A stretch of 64,000 nucleotides of DNA from Nonomuraea pusilla. Lineage in GTDB: Bacteria > Actinomycetota > Actinomycetes > Streptosporangiales > Streptosporangiaceae. The position numbers were made by a program, and so were the translations under genes. Positions 24,629 to 33,371 of this stretch are shown piece by piece. The DNA is taken from positions 186,001 to 250,000 of the forward strand of contig NZ_FOBF01000007.1 in NCBI RefSeq assembly GCF_900109355.1, read 5' to 3'. The notes beneath the pieces are model-generated. The model was not told where the DNA came from. It was given only the letters and a program-made list of their open reading frames with translations, and ran no database searches. Numbering within the stretch: position 1 is the stretch's first letter; each line of letters begins with the position of its first letter.

Positions 24629-25615
24629 TCAGTAGACGGAGATGTGCGGGTGGTCGTAGTGGTTGGCGGTCGTGCCGCCGCGGTCGGACATCGTGCGCCA
24701 GGCGCCGTTCCTGACGTGCCAGATGCGCTGCCGGTAGATGATGTACATGATGCCCAGCCGCCTGGCGTTCTTGATCGCCCATTCGGCGATGGCGTTCCCG
24801 CGCCTGATCTCCTCCGCCGACGGCATCGCGCCGCCGCGGCTCAGCATGAAGTCGCAGGCCCGCCCGAGCGGGTGCTCGCCGCCGTCCTGGATGGTGCGGT
24901 AGCAGCCGATGCCGTACGGCACCGTGAACCGCTCCTGGACGAGCTGCTTGACCAGCCGCATGCGGGGCGTGATGTTGTCGGCGCCGTCGGGCAGCTGGGG
25001 CACGAACGTGCCGTCGGGCCGCGCGCCGGGCGCGACGTACAGCCGGTCGATCCTGTCCCTGATCTTCTCGATCGTCCGCTCGGCCTTCGTCCTGCGCTCG
25101 CCCAGGCCGGCCACGGCCGTGCCCAGTTCCTCGGCGCGGGCGGACGCCTCGTCCTGCGCCCGCTGCCGCTCGTCCCGCACGCGGGCGTAGCCGCGCAGGC
25201 TCGCGGCCTGCTCGCTGATCAGGTACTGGGTGAGCGCCATGCCGCCCAGCACGGCGGACGGCTCCTGGCTGCCGAGAAGGAGCGCGACCTGGTTGGGTTC
25301 GCCCCCGGTGTACTGGGCGACGGCGATGGCGCGCAGCTCGGCCGACTCCCTGTCGAACACCTCCTGCGCCGCGGCCAGCTTCTCCTCGGCGGCCTTGGCG
25401 GCCTTCTCCGCCTTCTGGTGGGCGATGCGGCTGCTGTAGTAGTCGGCGATGAGCTTGTCCGACTCCTTCTGCAGCGTGGCCAGCTCCTTCTTCAGCTGTT
25501 TCACCGTGGGCTTCGGCGCGGCCCACCCGGGGAGCGCCGCGTGCCCGGCGAGCGCCAGCGCGGCGAGCGCGGCGGCGAGGGGCGTCCTGACCCGTACGGT
25601 CTTCCCCAGCGCCAC
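24629..25615 (-). CDS. Secreted coiled-coil protein with ARB_07466-like C-terminal (peptidoglycan) domain
   Basis: 328 residues, GTG start directly behind AAGGAGG. A signal peptide (TPLAAALAALALAGHAALPGWA) is followed by a long coiled coil (about 37-190: KQLKKELATLQKESDKL through RTIEKIRDRID), as in the RipA/FtsX-activated hydrolase family. The C-terminal domain (about 215-328) has HPLGRACDFM and the terminal HYDHPHISVY, matching the spacing of the zinc ligands His...Asp...His of VanY/M15-like folds; RefSeq-style naming calls this ARB-07466-like. I infer a cell-wall peptidase or binding protein gated by its coiled coil. Single-gene unit, convergent with 23131-24549. Confidence 0.8.
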   Translation of the reverse strand: MALGKTVRVRTPLAAALAALALAGHAALPGWAAPKPTVKQLKKELATLQKESDKLIADYYSSRIAHQKAEKAAKAAEEKLAAAQEVFDRESAELRAIAVAQYTGGEPNQVALLLGSQEPSAVLGGMALTQYLISEQAASLRGYARVRDERQRAQDEASARAEELGTAVAGLGERRTKAERTIEKIRDRIDRLYVAPGARPDGTFVPQLPDGADNITPRMRLVKQLVQERFTVPYGIGCYRTIQDGGEHPLGRACDFMLSRGGAMPSAEEIRRGNAIAEWAIKNARRLGIMYIIYRQRIWHVRNGAWRTMSDRGGTTANHYDHPHISVY

Positions 25616-25778
25616 GCTCCTCCTTCGCCCGAGCCTCAGGGCGCATTCCGGTCAGCAGCTATCCAGGCCGGGGGACGCCCTCTTTCAGGGGCCGATCGTA
25701 GGGGATCACGGCCCCGGGTACGTATCGGACATCCCATCTGGCGCTCCAGGTGGGCGGGACAGCGCGGCCGGGCGGGCG

Positions 25779-26861
25779 TCAGGCGGCGGGTGCGGTCGCG
25801 TCGCCCGTCAGCAGGGCGCGGACGTTCGCCGCGGCCGTCCGCCCCGCCCGGTTCGCCCCGACGGTGCTGGCCGACGGGCCGTACCCCACGAGCTGGAGAC
25901 GCGGTTCCCTGACCGCTCGCGTGCCGTCCACCCGGATGCCTCCGCCGGGCTCGCGCAGCCGCAGCGGCGCGAGGTGGTCGAGCGCCGAACGGAAGCCGGT
26001 CGCCCAGACGATGACGTCGGCGGGCAGACGGGTGCCGTCCGCCCAGGCGACACCGTCCTCGGTGATCTCGCTGAACATGGGGAGCCGGTCGAGCGCGCCC
26101 TTGGCCATGGCCGCGCGGACCACCGGCGTGTAGCCGAGGCCGGTCACGCCGACGACGCTCTGCGGCGGGAGCCCGGCGCGTACGCGCTCCTCCACCAGGG
26201 CGACGGCGGCGCGCCTGGCGTCCTCGCCGAAGTCGTCGCCGCGGAAGACGGGCGGGCGGCGGGTGACCCACGTGGTCGCGGCGGCCACGCCCGCGATCTC
26301 CGACAGGACGTGCAGGGCCGACGCCCCGCCGCCGACCACCACCACCCGCCGACCGGCGAACTCCCCTGGGCCCCGGTACGACGCGTAGTGGAGTTGCCGG
26401 CCGCGGAAGCGCCCGGCGCCGGGGTAGTACGGCCAGTACGGGCGGGTCCAGGTGCCGGTGGCGTTGACGACGGCACGCGCCGCCCACTCCCCCGCCCCTG
26501 ACGACACGACGAGCCGCCCGTCGCCGGAGCCGGTCACGGCCGTCACCCTGACCGGACGCGCCACGGCCAGGCCGAGGTCGCGCTCGTAGCGGGCGTAGTA
26601 CGCGGGCACCACCTCGGCGGCGGGCCGCCCGCCCTCCTGCCCCGCCTCCCTGCGGACGCCGGGCAGGTCGAACACGCCGTGGACCTTGTCCATGGTCAGC
26701 GACGGCGAGCGGTGCCGCCACGCCCCGCCGGGGCCGTCGGCCGCGTCGAGCACGACCGGGCCGAGGCCGAAGCGCCGCAGGAAGTACGCGCTCGACAGGC
26801 CCGCCTGCCCGGCGCCGATCACCACCACATCGGTCTCGTCCACGTTCGGACCAACCGCCAC
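25779..26861 (-). CDS. Flavin-containing monooxygenase-like NAD(P)/FAD oxidoreductase
   Basis: 360 residues. FAD motif GAGQAG at 16-21 (VVVIGAGQAGLSSAYFLRR), an NADPH-binding Rossmann GGGASA near residue 177, and the late FMO/BVMO signature VIVWATGFRSALDHLAPL. This subgroup (CzcO/TrkA-like or FMO-like) oxygenates soft nucleophiles or ketones. The C-terminus ends GYGPSASTVGANRAGRTAA, typical of the class. GTG start. It is 64 bases downstream of the phosphotransferase gene on the same strand, so it could end the unit that starts with the two-component system. Substrate unknown. Confidence 0.88.
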   Translation of the reverse strand: MAVGPNVDETDVVVIGAGQAGLSSAYFLRRFGLGPVVLDAADGPGGAWRHRSPSLTMDKVHGVFDLPGVRREAGQEGGRPAAEVVPAYYARYERDLGLAVARPVRVTAVTGSGDGRLVVSSGAGEWAARAVVNATGTWTRPYWPYYPGAGRFRGRQLHYASYRGPGEFAGRRVVVVGGGASALHVLSEIAGVAAATTWVTRRPPVFRGDDFGEDARRAAVALVEERVRAGLPPQSVVGVTGLGYTPVVRAAMAKGALDRLPMFSEITEDGVAWADGTRLPADVIVWATGFRSALDHLAPLRLREPGGGIRVDGTRAVREPRLQLVGYGPSASTVGANRAGRTAAANVRALLTGDATAPAA

Positions 26862-26925
26862 CGCCGCCCCCGTCTTCCCTCCCGCTCACTGCCCCCGTGC
26901 TTCCTGGGCCGCCGGGCTTCCCCCT

Positions 26926-27738
26926 TCAGGCGCCGGACGGCACGAGGAGGGCGCGCTCGAACGTGGCCCGGTGGCGGGCGAGGTGGTCCGCGTCGGCCCC
27001 GTACAGCAGGTGGTCGCCCCTGGCCAGGTGCGCGGCGAACGCCTCCTCGCCCGCCCCGGCCCGCGCACGCATGTGCCCCACCAGGTGCTCCAGGCGCTCG
27101 ATCACGGTGCCCGGCAGGGCGCGCCGGTCGGCCGCGCCCAGCCCGTACGCGTCCGCGAACAGCCGCAGCCCCCGCGCCTGCTCCACGACGGGACGCCCCG
27201 CACCGCGCGCCGGATCCTCCAGCGGGACGAACCGGTACGCCGCATAGGCGACGTCCCAGACGCGCGGCGCGGGATGGGCGGTGTCGAAGTCGATGAACGC
27301 GACCGGCAGCCCGTCACGGAACACGGTGTTGTAGGGCGCGACATCACCGTGCGCGACGACCTGCGCCGGGCGGCGCGGCGGGAAGTACCAGGCGGCGTCG
27401 CCGGGAGCGGCGAACCCGGCCGTGGCGTCGTGGTAGGCCCGCAGCAGAGCCGCCGCCGTCAGCGCGGCGTCGGAGCGGACGTACGCGGGCACCGGGTGGC
27501 CGGGCACCTCCCCCGGCACGAAACCGAGCACCTCGCGCCCGGCGGCGTCCAGGCCGTGGCAGCGGGGCGCCCCCGCGAACCCGGCCGTCTCCAGGTGGCG
27601 GAGCAGCGCGTGCACGGCGGGCGTCCACCGGCCGGAGGGCCTGCGAACGGTGTCACCGGCCCTGACCACCTGATTGACCCCGCCGCCGGCCAGAACCTCC
27701 TCACGCCCGACCTCCACCGGCCTCACCTCCTCCCCCAT
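26926..27738 (-). CDS. APH-family phosphotransferase (aminoglycoside/choline kinase fold)
   Basis: 270 residues. The C-lobe has the catalytic loop His130-Gly-Asp132-x-x-x-x-Asn137 (VVAHGDVAPYN) and the Mg-binding IDFD with Asp150. The N-lobe keeps the strand GVNQVVRAGDTVRRPSG, which is shorter than in true aminoglycoside kinases. These enzymes phosphorylate small hydroxylated or amino compounds with ATP; this variant is common in actinobacteria with no proven drug substrate, so resistance should not be assumed. ATG start behind AAGGGC, 24 bases after the RND transporter stop, hence cotranscribed with it. Confidence 0.88.
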   Translation of the reverse strand: MGEEVRPVEVGREEVLAGGGVNQVVRAGDTVRRPSGRWTPAVHALLRHLETAGFAGAPRCHGLDAAGREVLGFVPGEVPGHPVPAYVRSDAALTAAALLRAYHDATAGFAAPGDAAWYFPPRRPAQVVAHGDVAPYNTVFRDGLPVAFIDFDTAHPAPRVWDVAYAAYRFVPLEDPARGAGRPVVEQARGLRLFADAYGLGAADRRALPGTVIERLEHLVGHMRARAGAGEEAFAAHLARGDHLLYGADADHLARHRATFERALLVPSGA

Positions 27739-27762
27739 GATCGCCCTTCCCGCCGCGTACGG

Positions 27763-30700
27763 TCACCGGGAAGCGCCGGCCGCCGGTTCGGGTGCGGGCC
27801 GCGGGTCGCCCTGGCCGTCCCTGCGGGCGCGGAGCCGCTCCTTGCGGGACTCGACCATCGTGTAGAGCGTCGGGACCAGGACGAGAGTGAGCAGGGTGGA
27901 GCTGATCAGGCCGCCGATGACCACGACGGCCAGCGGGGTGGAGATGAAGCCGCCCCCGCCGGTGACGCCCAGTGCCATCGGCAGCAGCGCGAAGATCGTG
28001 GCCAGGGCGGTCATCAGGATGGGCCGCAGCCGGTTGCGGCCGCCTTCCACGACCGCCTCGTGCAGCGGCATGCCCTGACGGCGGTACTGGTTGATCAGGT
28101 CCAGCAGCACGATGGCGTTCGTGACCACGATGCCGACCAGCATGAGCAGGCCGATCATCGCCGCCAGGCCGAGCGAGGTGCCGGTGATCAGCAGCAGCGC
28201 GATGGCGCCGGTGGCGGCGAAGGGGATCGACACCAGGAGGATCAGCGGCTGGACCACGCTGCGGAACGTGATGATCATGACGAGGAACACCAGGGCCACC
28301 GCGGCCCCCATGGCGAGCCCCAGGCTGCCGAAGGCCTCAGCCTGGTCGGCGCTGACCCCTCCGATGGAGTAGGTGGCACCGGCGGGGAGGGTCAGCCCGG
28401 CCAGCCGCGCTCGCAGCTCGGCGGTGGTGGCGCCCAGGTCGGAGCCGGTGTTGGTGGCCGAGACGGTGGCGCTGCGCGCGCCGTCGATCCGGGTGATCGA
28501 GACCGGGCCGTCGACCTGCCGCACGTCGGCGACGTCGTCCAGCCGCACGCCGCCGGGCAGTTCCAGCGCGCGAAGCTCGCCGAGCGAGGCGGGCGCCTCC
28601 CCGTTCCGCAGGACGACGTCGGCCGTGGTGTCGTCGAAGGACATCTGGGTGATCGTGGTGCCGCGGAACGCCTGGGAGACGGCCTGGCCGATCGCGACCT
28701 CCGACAGGCCGTGCGCGGTGGCGTCCTTGCGGTCCACGCTGACCTGGACGCGGGCCGCGGTCTCGGCGACGCTGCTCGTGGCCTCCCTGACGGCGGGCAG
28801 CGCGGCCATGACCTGCTGCACCGCCCGGGTGGCGGTGCGCAAGGTCTCCTGCTCGTCGGCCTTGACCACGACCTGCAGGGCGTCGCCCCCGAAGCCGCCG
28901 GTCTTCTTGATGGTGATCTCGCCGATGCCGGGCAGGGCGTTCAGCCGGTCGCCCAGGGTGGCTCTGACCGCGGCGGCGTCGCCGCCCTCCTTGAGGGACA
29001 GGAAGTAGTCGGCGCGCGCGGCGTCCTCCCCGCCGTTGAGGAGGGCCGGGCCGCTGCCGCCGACGGTGACCTGGTAGGAGTCGATCTCCTTGACGCCGGC
29101 CAGGACCTGCTCCACCTGCTTGGCCTTGGCGTCGGTGGCCGCCAGCGAGGTGCCGGCGGGCAGGGTCTGGGTGACTCTGATGGTGGTCTCGCCGGCGTCG
29201 TCGATGAAGCCGGTCTCCAGACGGGGCACCAGCGCGAACGTGCCCGCGAGAATCGCCACGGCCGCCGCCACGGTGCTGAGCCGGCGCCGGACGGCCCAGC
29301 GGATCACCGGGACGTAGGCGCGCTGGATCCGGCTGTGCCGTTCCCTGTCCTCGGCCTGGGCGCGCGTGTCCTGGCCCGCGCCGGCCTCGGACGGCTTCAT
29401 GAACCAGTAGCTGACGACGGGCACCACGGTCAGCGACACCAGCAGGGAGGCCAGCAGCGCCACGGTCACGGTGACGGAGAACGGGCCGAACAGCGCGCCG
29501 ACCAGCCCGCCGACGAAGGCGATCGGCAGGAACACCGCGACCGTGGTCAGGGTGGACGAGGTGACGGCTCCTGCGACCTCGCGTACGGCGTTCTCGATGG
29601 CGCGGCGGCGCGGCTCGCCGTAGGAGAGGTGGCGCCTGATGTTCTCCAGCACGACGATCGAGTCGTCGACCACCCGTCCGACGGCGATCGTCAGGCCGCC
29701 CAGGGTGAGCATGTTGAGTGAGTAGTCCTGTACCCACAGCGTGATCAGGGCGATCAGCACCGACAGCGGGATCGAGATCACCGTCACGACGGTGGAGCGG
29801 ATCGAGGCCAGGAAGACCAGGATGATCAGGACGGCCATGGCGAGGCCGAGCAGACCTTCGGTGGTGAGGCTCTCGACCGCCTTCTCCACGACGGGCGCCT
29901 GGTCGGAGACGACGGTGAGCGCGGCTCCCGCGCCCAGCGACTTGGCGAGAGCGGGCAGCTCGGCCCGGACGTCGTGGGAGATCGACACGGCGTTGCCGTC
30001 GGGCGTCATCGTGATCGACACGCCGAGGCTGGGCAGGCCGTCGGTACGGGTCAGGGTGGTGGAGGCGGCGGGCTGCAGCTTCACGTCGGCCACGTCCCCC
30101 AGGCGCACCGGCTTGGGCCGGGCCGCGGCGGCCGACGCGCCCGCCTCGGCGCCCGCTCCCTGCGACCGCCCGGCGGCGGGGGTGAGGTAGAGGTTCTCGA
30201 GGTCGGCGGTCGAGGTGAAGGCGCCGCCGACCTGGACGCTGAGCGTGGTGTCGGCCTGGGTCAGCGCGCCCGCCGGGATCGGGGCGCCGGCGTTCCTGAC
30301 CACGGCGGCGATCGCCCCGGCGTCCAGGCCCTTGGCCTTGAGGGCGTCCAGGTCCGGGGTGATGGTGACGACCTGCTCGCGGACGCCGCTGACGGTGGCC
30401 TCCTTGACGCCCTCGATGCCCGTCAGCACGGGCACCACCTGGCTGTCGAGCCGTTCCGCGAGCTGCCGCTGGTCCTGGTCGGAGGCGGCGGCCAGCCGCA
30501 TGACCGGCAGATCGTCGGTGCCGCCCACCAGGGTCCTGGGCTCGACGCCGTCGGGCAGGGCGACCCGGTCGACGGCCTGCTGGATCTGGCTCCTGACCTT
30601 CTCGATGTCGACGCCGAAGTCGAAGGCCACCGCGATCGAGGCGTGGGAGTCGCGGGAGGTGGAGGTCACGCCGGTGACCCCGTCCAGCCTCCGGACGCTC

Positions 30701-30909
30701 TCCTCCAGCGGCACGGTGACCCGGTCCTCGACGATCTCGGGGCCGGCGCCCGGGTAGACGGCCAGGACCGACACCTGGGGGACGTCCATCGAGGGCAGCA
30801 GCTGCTGTCTGAGGGCCGGGATGGTGAACACCCCCAGGGCGGCCACCGCGAGCGTGATGATCGCGACGAGCCCGCGGTTGGCGAGGCTCGCTCTGGTCAG
30901 GAACGACAT
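27763..30909 (-). CDS. RND-family efflux transporter permease (AcrB/SwrC-like)
   Basis: 1048 residues from ATG 30909 behind GGAGGAG (9-base spacing). Standard RND layout: TM1 at residues 10-30 (GLVAIITLAVAALGVFTIPAL), large extracytoplasmic loop, TM2-6, TM7, second loop, TM8-12. The proton-relay aspartate pair is in GRVVDDSIVVLENIRRHLSY on TM4, and the lysine relay is likely on TM10. As in other Gram-positive RND proteins there is no adaptor or outer-membrane gene nearby. A two-component system is encoded upstream, and a matching 16-bp site precedes both genes. The 103-codon upstream extension of the frame is in the leader and has no start signal. Confidence 0.95.
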   Translation of the reverse strand: MSFLTRASLANRGLVAIITLAVAALGVFTIPALRQQLLPSMDVPQVSVLAVYPGAGPEIVEDRVTVPLEESVRRLDGVTGVTSTSRDSHASIAVAFDFGVDIEKVRSQIQQAVDRVALPDGVEPRTLVGGTDDLPVMRLAAASDQDQRQLAERLDSQVVPVLTGIEGVKEATVSGVREQVVTITPDLDALKAKGLDAGAIAAVVRNAGAPIPAGALTQADTTLSVQVGGAFTSTADLENLYLTPAAGRSQGAGAEAGASAAAARPKPVRLGDVADVKLQPAASTTLTRTDGLPSLGVSITMTPDGNAVSISHDVRAELPALAKSLGAGAALTVVSDQAPVVEKAVESLTTEGLLGLAMAVLIILVFLASIRSTVVTVISIPLSVLIALITLWVQDYSLNMLTLGGLTIAVGRVVDDSIVVLENIRRHLSYGEPRRRAIENAVREVAGAVTSSTLTTVAVFLPIAFVGGLVGALFGPFSVTVTVALLASLLVSLTVVPVVSYWFMKPSEAGAGQDTRAQAEDRERHSRIQRAYVPVIRWAVRRRLSTVAAAVAILAGTFALVPRLETGFIDDAGETTIRVTQTLPAGTSLAATDAKAKQVEQVLAGVKEIDSYQVTVGGSGPALLNGGEDAARADYFLSLKEGGDAAAVRATLGDRLNALPGIGEITIKKTGGFGGDALQVVVKADEQETLRTATRAVQQVMAALPAVREATSSVAETAARVQVSVDRKDATAHGLSEVAIGQAVSQAFRGTTITQMSFDDTTADVVLRNGEAPASLGELRALELPGGVRLDDVADVRQVDGPVSITRIDGARSATVSATNTGSDLGATTAELRARLAGLTLPAGATYSIGGVSADQAEAFGSLGLAMGAAVALVFLVMIITFRSVVQPLILLVSIPFAATGAIALLLITGTSLGLAAMIGLLMLVGIVVTNAIVLLDLINQYRRQGMPLHEAVVEGGRNRLRPILMTALATIFALLPMALGVTGGGGFISTPLAVVVIGGLISSTLLTLVLVPTLYTMVESRKERLRARRDGQGDPRPAPEPAAGASR

Positions 30910-31341
30910 CGTCGGGTTTCTCCTCCGGCGGCGAATCGCCGCGGGTTGCCAAGGTGCCCCTCGCCTGATGCGGTGGGCGGGAAGACGGCGGCCGCGCGCC
31001 GGCCGCCAGGGGGGCGGGACGCCGGCGCGGCGCCGGCCGCCGGGGGTGTCACGCCGGCGAGGTGCCGGCGCGTTCGCCCCCGGAGAGTCGGCCGACGCCG
31101 CCCCGCTCGGAGCAGGGCGGGCGGCACGCCGGACACGCGTTTCAAGCCTCTCGGGTCTCCGGGCGGCGGGCCTCCGACCGGCGAAGGGTCTTGGCTTACG
31201 GCGCTCGCGGTAGGTCACGGCGGCGCACTACCGCGCCCGCATGCGGCAGGCCGGCGCCCTCCACGCCTGTGACCGGGCGCGCGGCCTTCAGACGGCGCGC
31301 GGCCTTCAGACGGCGCGCGGCCTTCAGACGGCGCGCGGCCT
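30910..31341. other. 432-bp region between RND gene and response regulator
   Basis: No gene that I can support. It holds the RND ribosome binding site (next to 30909), GC-rich inverted repeats around 31005-31070 (repeated GCCGGCG cores) that would fold in the long leader, one 16-bp TAC...GTA site (31197-31212) and an 18-bp tandem repeat that begins inside the response regulator's last codons. Open frames across it are not supported by codon usage or start signals. Confidence 0.7.
31197..31212. promoter_or_regulatory. 16-bp site (copy 1) upstream of the RND transporter gene
   Basis: TACGGCGCTCGCGGTA, an imperfect palindrome (TAC-n-GCG-CT-CGC-n-GTA). The same sequence with one change lies at 33244-33259 before the histidine kinase gene; flanking GGCYTAC and GTRRGGTCAC are also shared. 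Likely the binding site of the NarL-type regulator encoded in between, some 290 bp before the RND ATG. Confidence 0.55.
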
Positions 31342-31347
31342 TCAGAG
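31276..31347. repeat. 18-bp tandem repeat (four units) across the response-regulator stop
   Basis: Four units GGCGCGCGGCCTTCAGAC at 31276, 31294, 31312 and 31330, identical except the last base of unit 4. Unit 4 contains the regulator's TGA stop (minus strand, 31342-31344), so each unit carries a copy of the stop codon and the bases after it. Confidence 0.95.
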
Positions 31348-32010
31348 GGTGCGCGGGCGGACCAGGCCGCTCTCGTAGGCGATGATCACCAGTTGGGCGC
31401 GGTCGTGCGCGCCCAGCTTGAGCATGGCCCGGTTGGCGTGCGTCTTGACGGTCATCCTGCTGATGCCCAGCCGGCCCGCGATCTCCTCGTTGGTCAGCCC
31501 GGTCGCCACCAGGGTCATGACCTCCAGCTCGCGCTCGGTCAGCACAGCGAGGTCCTTCGGCGGGTGGCCGCCCGCGCCGGGGCTCGCCAGGAACCGGCTG
31601 ATCAGTCCCTTGACCGCCGCCGGTGACAGCAGCGCCTCCCCGCGCGCCACCACGCGGATCGCCTCGTGCAGCTCGTGGGCCTCCACGCTCTTGCCCAGGA
31701 AGCCGCTGGCACCGGCCCGCAGCGCGGCGAAGACGTACTCGTCGATCTCGAACGTCGTCAGGACCAGCACGCGGACCCCGGCCATGTCCTGATCGGCGGT
31801 GATCTGCCGGGTGGCGGCCAGGCCGTCGGTGCCGGGCATGCGGATGTCCATCAGGACCACGTCGGCGGCGGTCTCCCGGGCCAGGCGTACCGCCTCCTCG
31901 CCGTCGGCCGCCTCGCCGACGACCTCCAGATCCGGCGCGGTGTCGATCAGCACGCGGAACCCGGTCCGCACCAGCGCCTGGTCGTCGGCGAGCAGGACGC
32001 GGACGCTCAC
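31342..32010 (-). CDS. NarL/LuxR-family response regulator
   Basis: 222 residues. Receiver domain 1-120 with the acidic pocket LLADDQ, phospho-acceptor Asp55 (VVLMDIRMPG) and conserved Thr and Lys (VLTTFE, FLGKS). LuxR-type HTH at about 155-215 (LTNEEIAGRLGISRMTVKTHANRAMLKL). GTG start overlaps the kinase stop by four bases. It presumably binds the 16-bp sites before the kinase and RND genes. This is a DesR/LiaR-class regulator; the signal is unknown but the class often senses membrane stress. Confidence 0.95.
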   Translation of the reverse strand: MSVRVLLADDQALVRTGFRVLIDTAPDLEVVGEAADGEEAVRLARETAADVVLMDIRMPGTDGLAATRQITADQDMAGVRVLVLTTFEIDEYVFAALRAGASGFLGKSVEAHELHEAIRVVARGEALLSPAAVKGLISRFLASPGAGGHPPKDLAVLTERELEVMTLVATGLTNEEIAGRLGISRMTVKTHANRAMLKLGAHDRAQLVIIAYESGLVRPRTL

Positions 32011-33185
32011 GCCGCCTCCTCTCCGGGGACCGGCAGGACGGCGCGCACCTGGAAGCCGCCCCCGCGCAGCGGGCCCGCCCGGAAGGTCCCCTCGACCGAC
32101 AGGGCTCGCTCGCGCATGCCGATGAGCCCGTGGCCGACGCCCAGGGCGATCTCGCCGTCGCGTCCCGCGCCGTCGTCGTTCACCTCCACGACCACCTTCC
32201 CCGCGCCGTAGGTGATGCGGACGTCGGCCTCGGCGCCCGGCGCGTGCTTGCTCACGTTGGTCAGCGCCTCCTGGACGATGCGGAACGCCGCCAGCTCCAC
32301 GGGGGCCGGCAGCGGCCGCGCATCCCCGATCAGCAGGTAGTCCACTTTCTGCCCGGCGCCGGTGAAGGAGCCGAGCAGGTCGGGCAGCCGGTCCAGGCTG
32401 GGCGAGGGCTCGGCGACGAGTTCCTCGCCGCTGCCCGGCCTGCGTAGCAGCCCGACGGTGGCGCGCAACTCGCCCAGCGCCTCCCTGCCCGCGTGGCGGA
32501 CGTGCCCCAGGGCCTGGCGGGCCTGCTCGGGTTCGGCGTCCAGCAGGTGCGCCGCCACCTGCGCCTGCACGTTGATCAGTGCGATCTGGTGGGCCAGCAC
32601 GTCATGGAGCTCCCGTGCGATGCGCAGCCGTTCCTCCATCACCCGCCGTTCCGCCTCCTCCTCGCGGGTCTCCTCGGCGCGGCGGGCCCGCTCCTCCACG
32701 GCGGCCACGTACGCGCGGCGGCTGCGCGTCGCGTCGCCGATGGCGGTCGCCATGCCGAACCAGGCGACCTGGCCGAGCACGTCGGGCGCCAGCCATGACT
32801 GACCGGAGGAGATCGCCCGGACGGCGCCCATGAGGAGCGCGACGCCCATGCCGACAGCCCAGGCGCGGCGGCGCGGCAGGCGCAGGGCGAGGGTGTACAT
32901 GACGACCACGGGGACGGCGTCGAGCGAGCTGCGCTGGCCGCCGAGCATGAAGTGGACGGCGAGCCCGGCCGCGGACGCCCCCAGCGCGGCCCACGGCCAC
33001 CGCCGCTGCAGCAGCAGGGTGCCGCAGATCAGGGCGCCGAGCACGGGCGCGTACGCCCAGGGCGCGTGGTCGGGCGACTTCGACCAGGACACCAGCGTCC
33101 CCGTGTAGAGGGTCAGCCCGAGTGCCGCGTTCCCGAGCCAGGGGTGAGAGCGCAGCCTCCGTCTCATCTCGGTCAGCGCGCTCAC
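32007..33185 (-). CDS. NarL-type sensor histidine kinase (HisKA_3)
   Basis: 392 residues. The N-terminal 155 residues hold about five to six transmembrane helices with almost no extracellular loop, indicating intramembrane sensing. A short coiled coil (AAVEERARRAEETREEEAERR) leads to the dimerisation/phosphoacceptor segment with His194 (RIARELHDVLAHQIA), and the ATPase domain follows (EALTNVSKHAPGAEADV, then GVGHGLIGMRERA). GTG start. First gene of the unit with the response regulator. By class it resembles DesK/LiaS-type kinases. Confidence 0.95.
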   Translation of the reverse strand: MSALTEMRRRLRSHPWLGNAALGLTLYTGTLVSWSKSPDHAPWAYAPVLGALICGTLLLQRRWPWAALGASAAGLAVHFMLGGQRSSLDAVPVVVMYTLALRLPRRRAWAVGMGVALLMGAVRAISSGQSWLAPDVLGQVAWFGMATAIGDATRSRRAYVAAVEERARRAEETREEEAERRVMEERLRIARELHDVLAHQIALINVQAQVAAHLLDAEPEQARQALGHVRHAGREALGELRATVGLLRRPGSGEELVAEPSPSLDRLPDLLGSFTGAGQKVDYLLIGDARPLPAPVELAAFRIVQEALTNVSKHAPGAEADVRITYGAGKVVVEVNDDGAGRDGEIALGVGHGLIGMRERALSVEGTFRAGPLRGGGFQVRAVLPVPGEEAA

Positions 33186-33243
33186 GCCTCAACGGTATGC
33201 CCTGCCTGCGGCTCCTTCTTCCTCCCCAGGTACGAGCCCGGCC

Positions 33244-33259
33244 TACTGCGCTCGCGGTA
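33244..33259. promoter_or_regulatory. 16-bp site (copy 2) upstream of the histidine kinase gene
   Basis: TACTGCGCTCGCGGTA, 59 bp before the kinase GTG. It differs from copy 1 (31197-31212) at one position. A position this close to the start fits autoregulation of the two-component operon. Confidence 0.55.
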
Positions 33260-33371
33260 AGGTCACCGCCGGCCGTCCGGCGGCCGGGTCAGCTCGGGCG
33301 GTCGGCCGGCCGGAGCGGGGCGGGGCGGGGCGGCTGCCGGGAGCCGGAGGCGACGGGCTGGATCGGGTGGG

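Noticed and set aside
26926..27738. Antibiotic-resistance gene (aminoglycoside phosphotransferase).
   Set aside because: Only the general kinase fold is supported; the N-lobe is not that of a characterised aminoglycoside kinase.
26686..29721. A 1011-codon plus-strand frame opposite the RND and phosphotransferase genes.
   Set aside because: It is antisense to genes with full motif support, and its translation is Gly/Arg/Asp-rich with no domain pattern.
30910..31218. N-terminal extension of the RND protein by 103 residues.
   Set aside because: The extension is Arg/Pro-rich with no fold and no start signal, whereas ATG 30909 has GGAGGAG and the family N-terminus.
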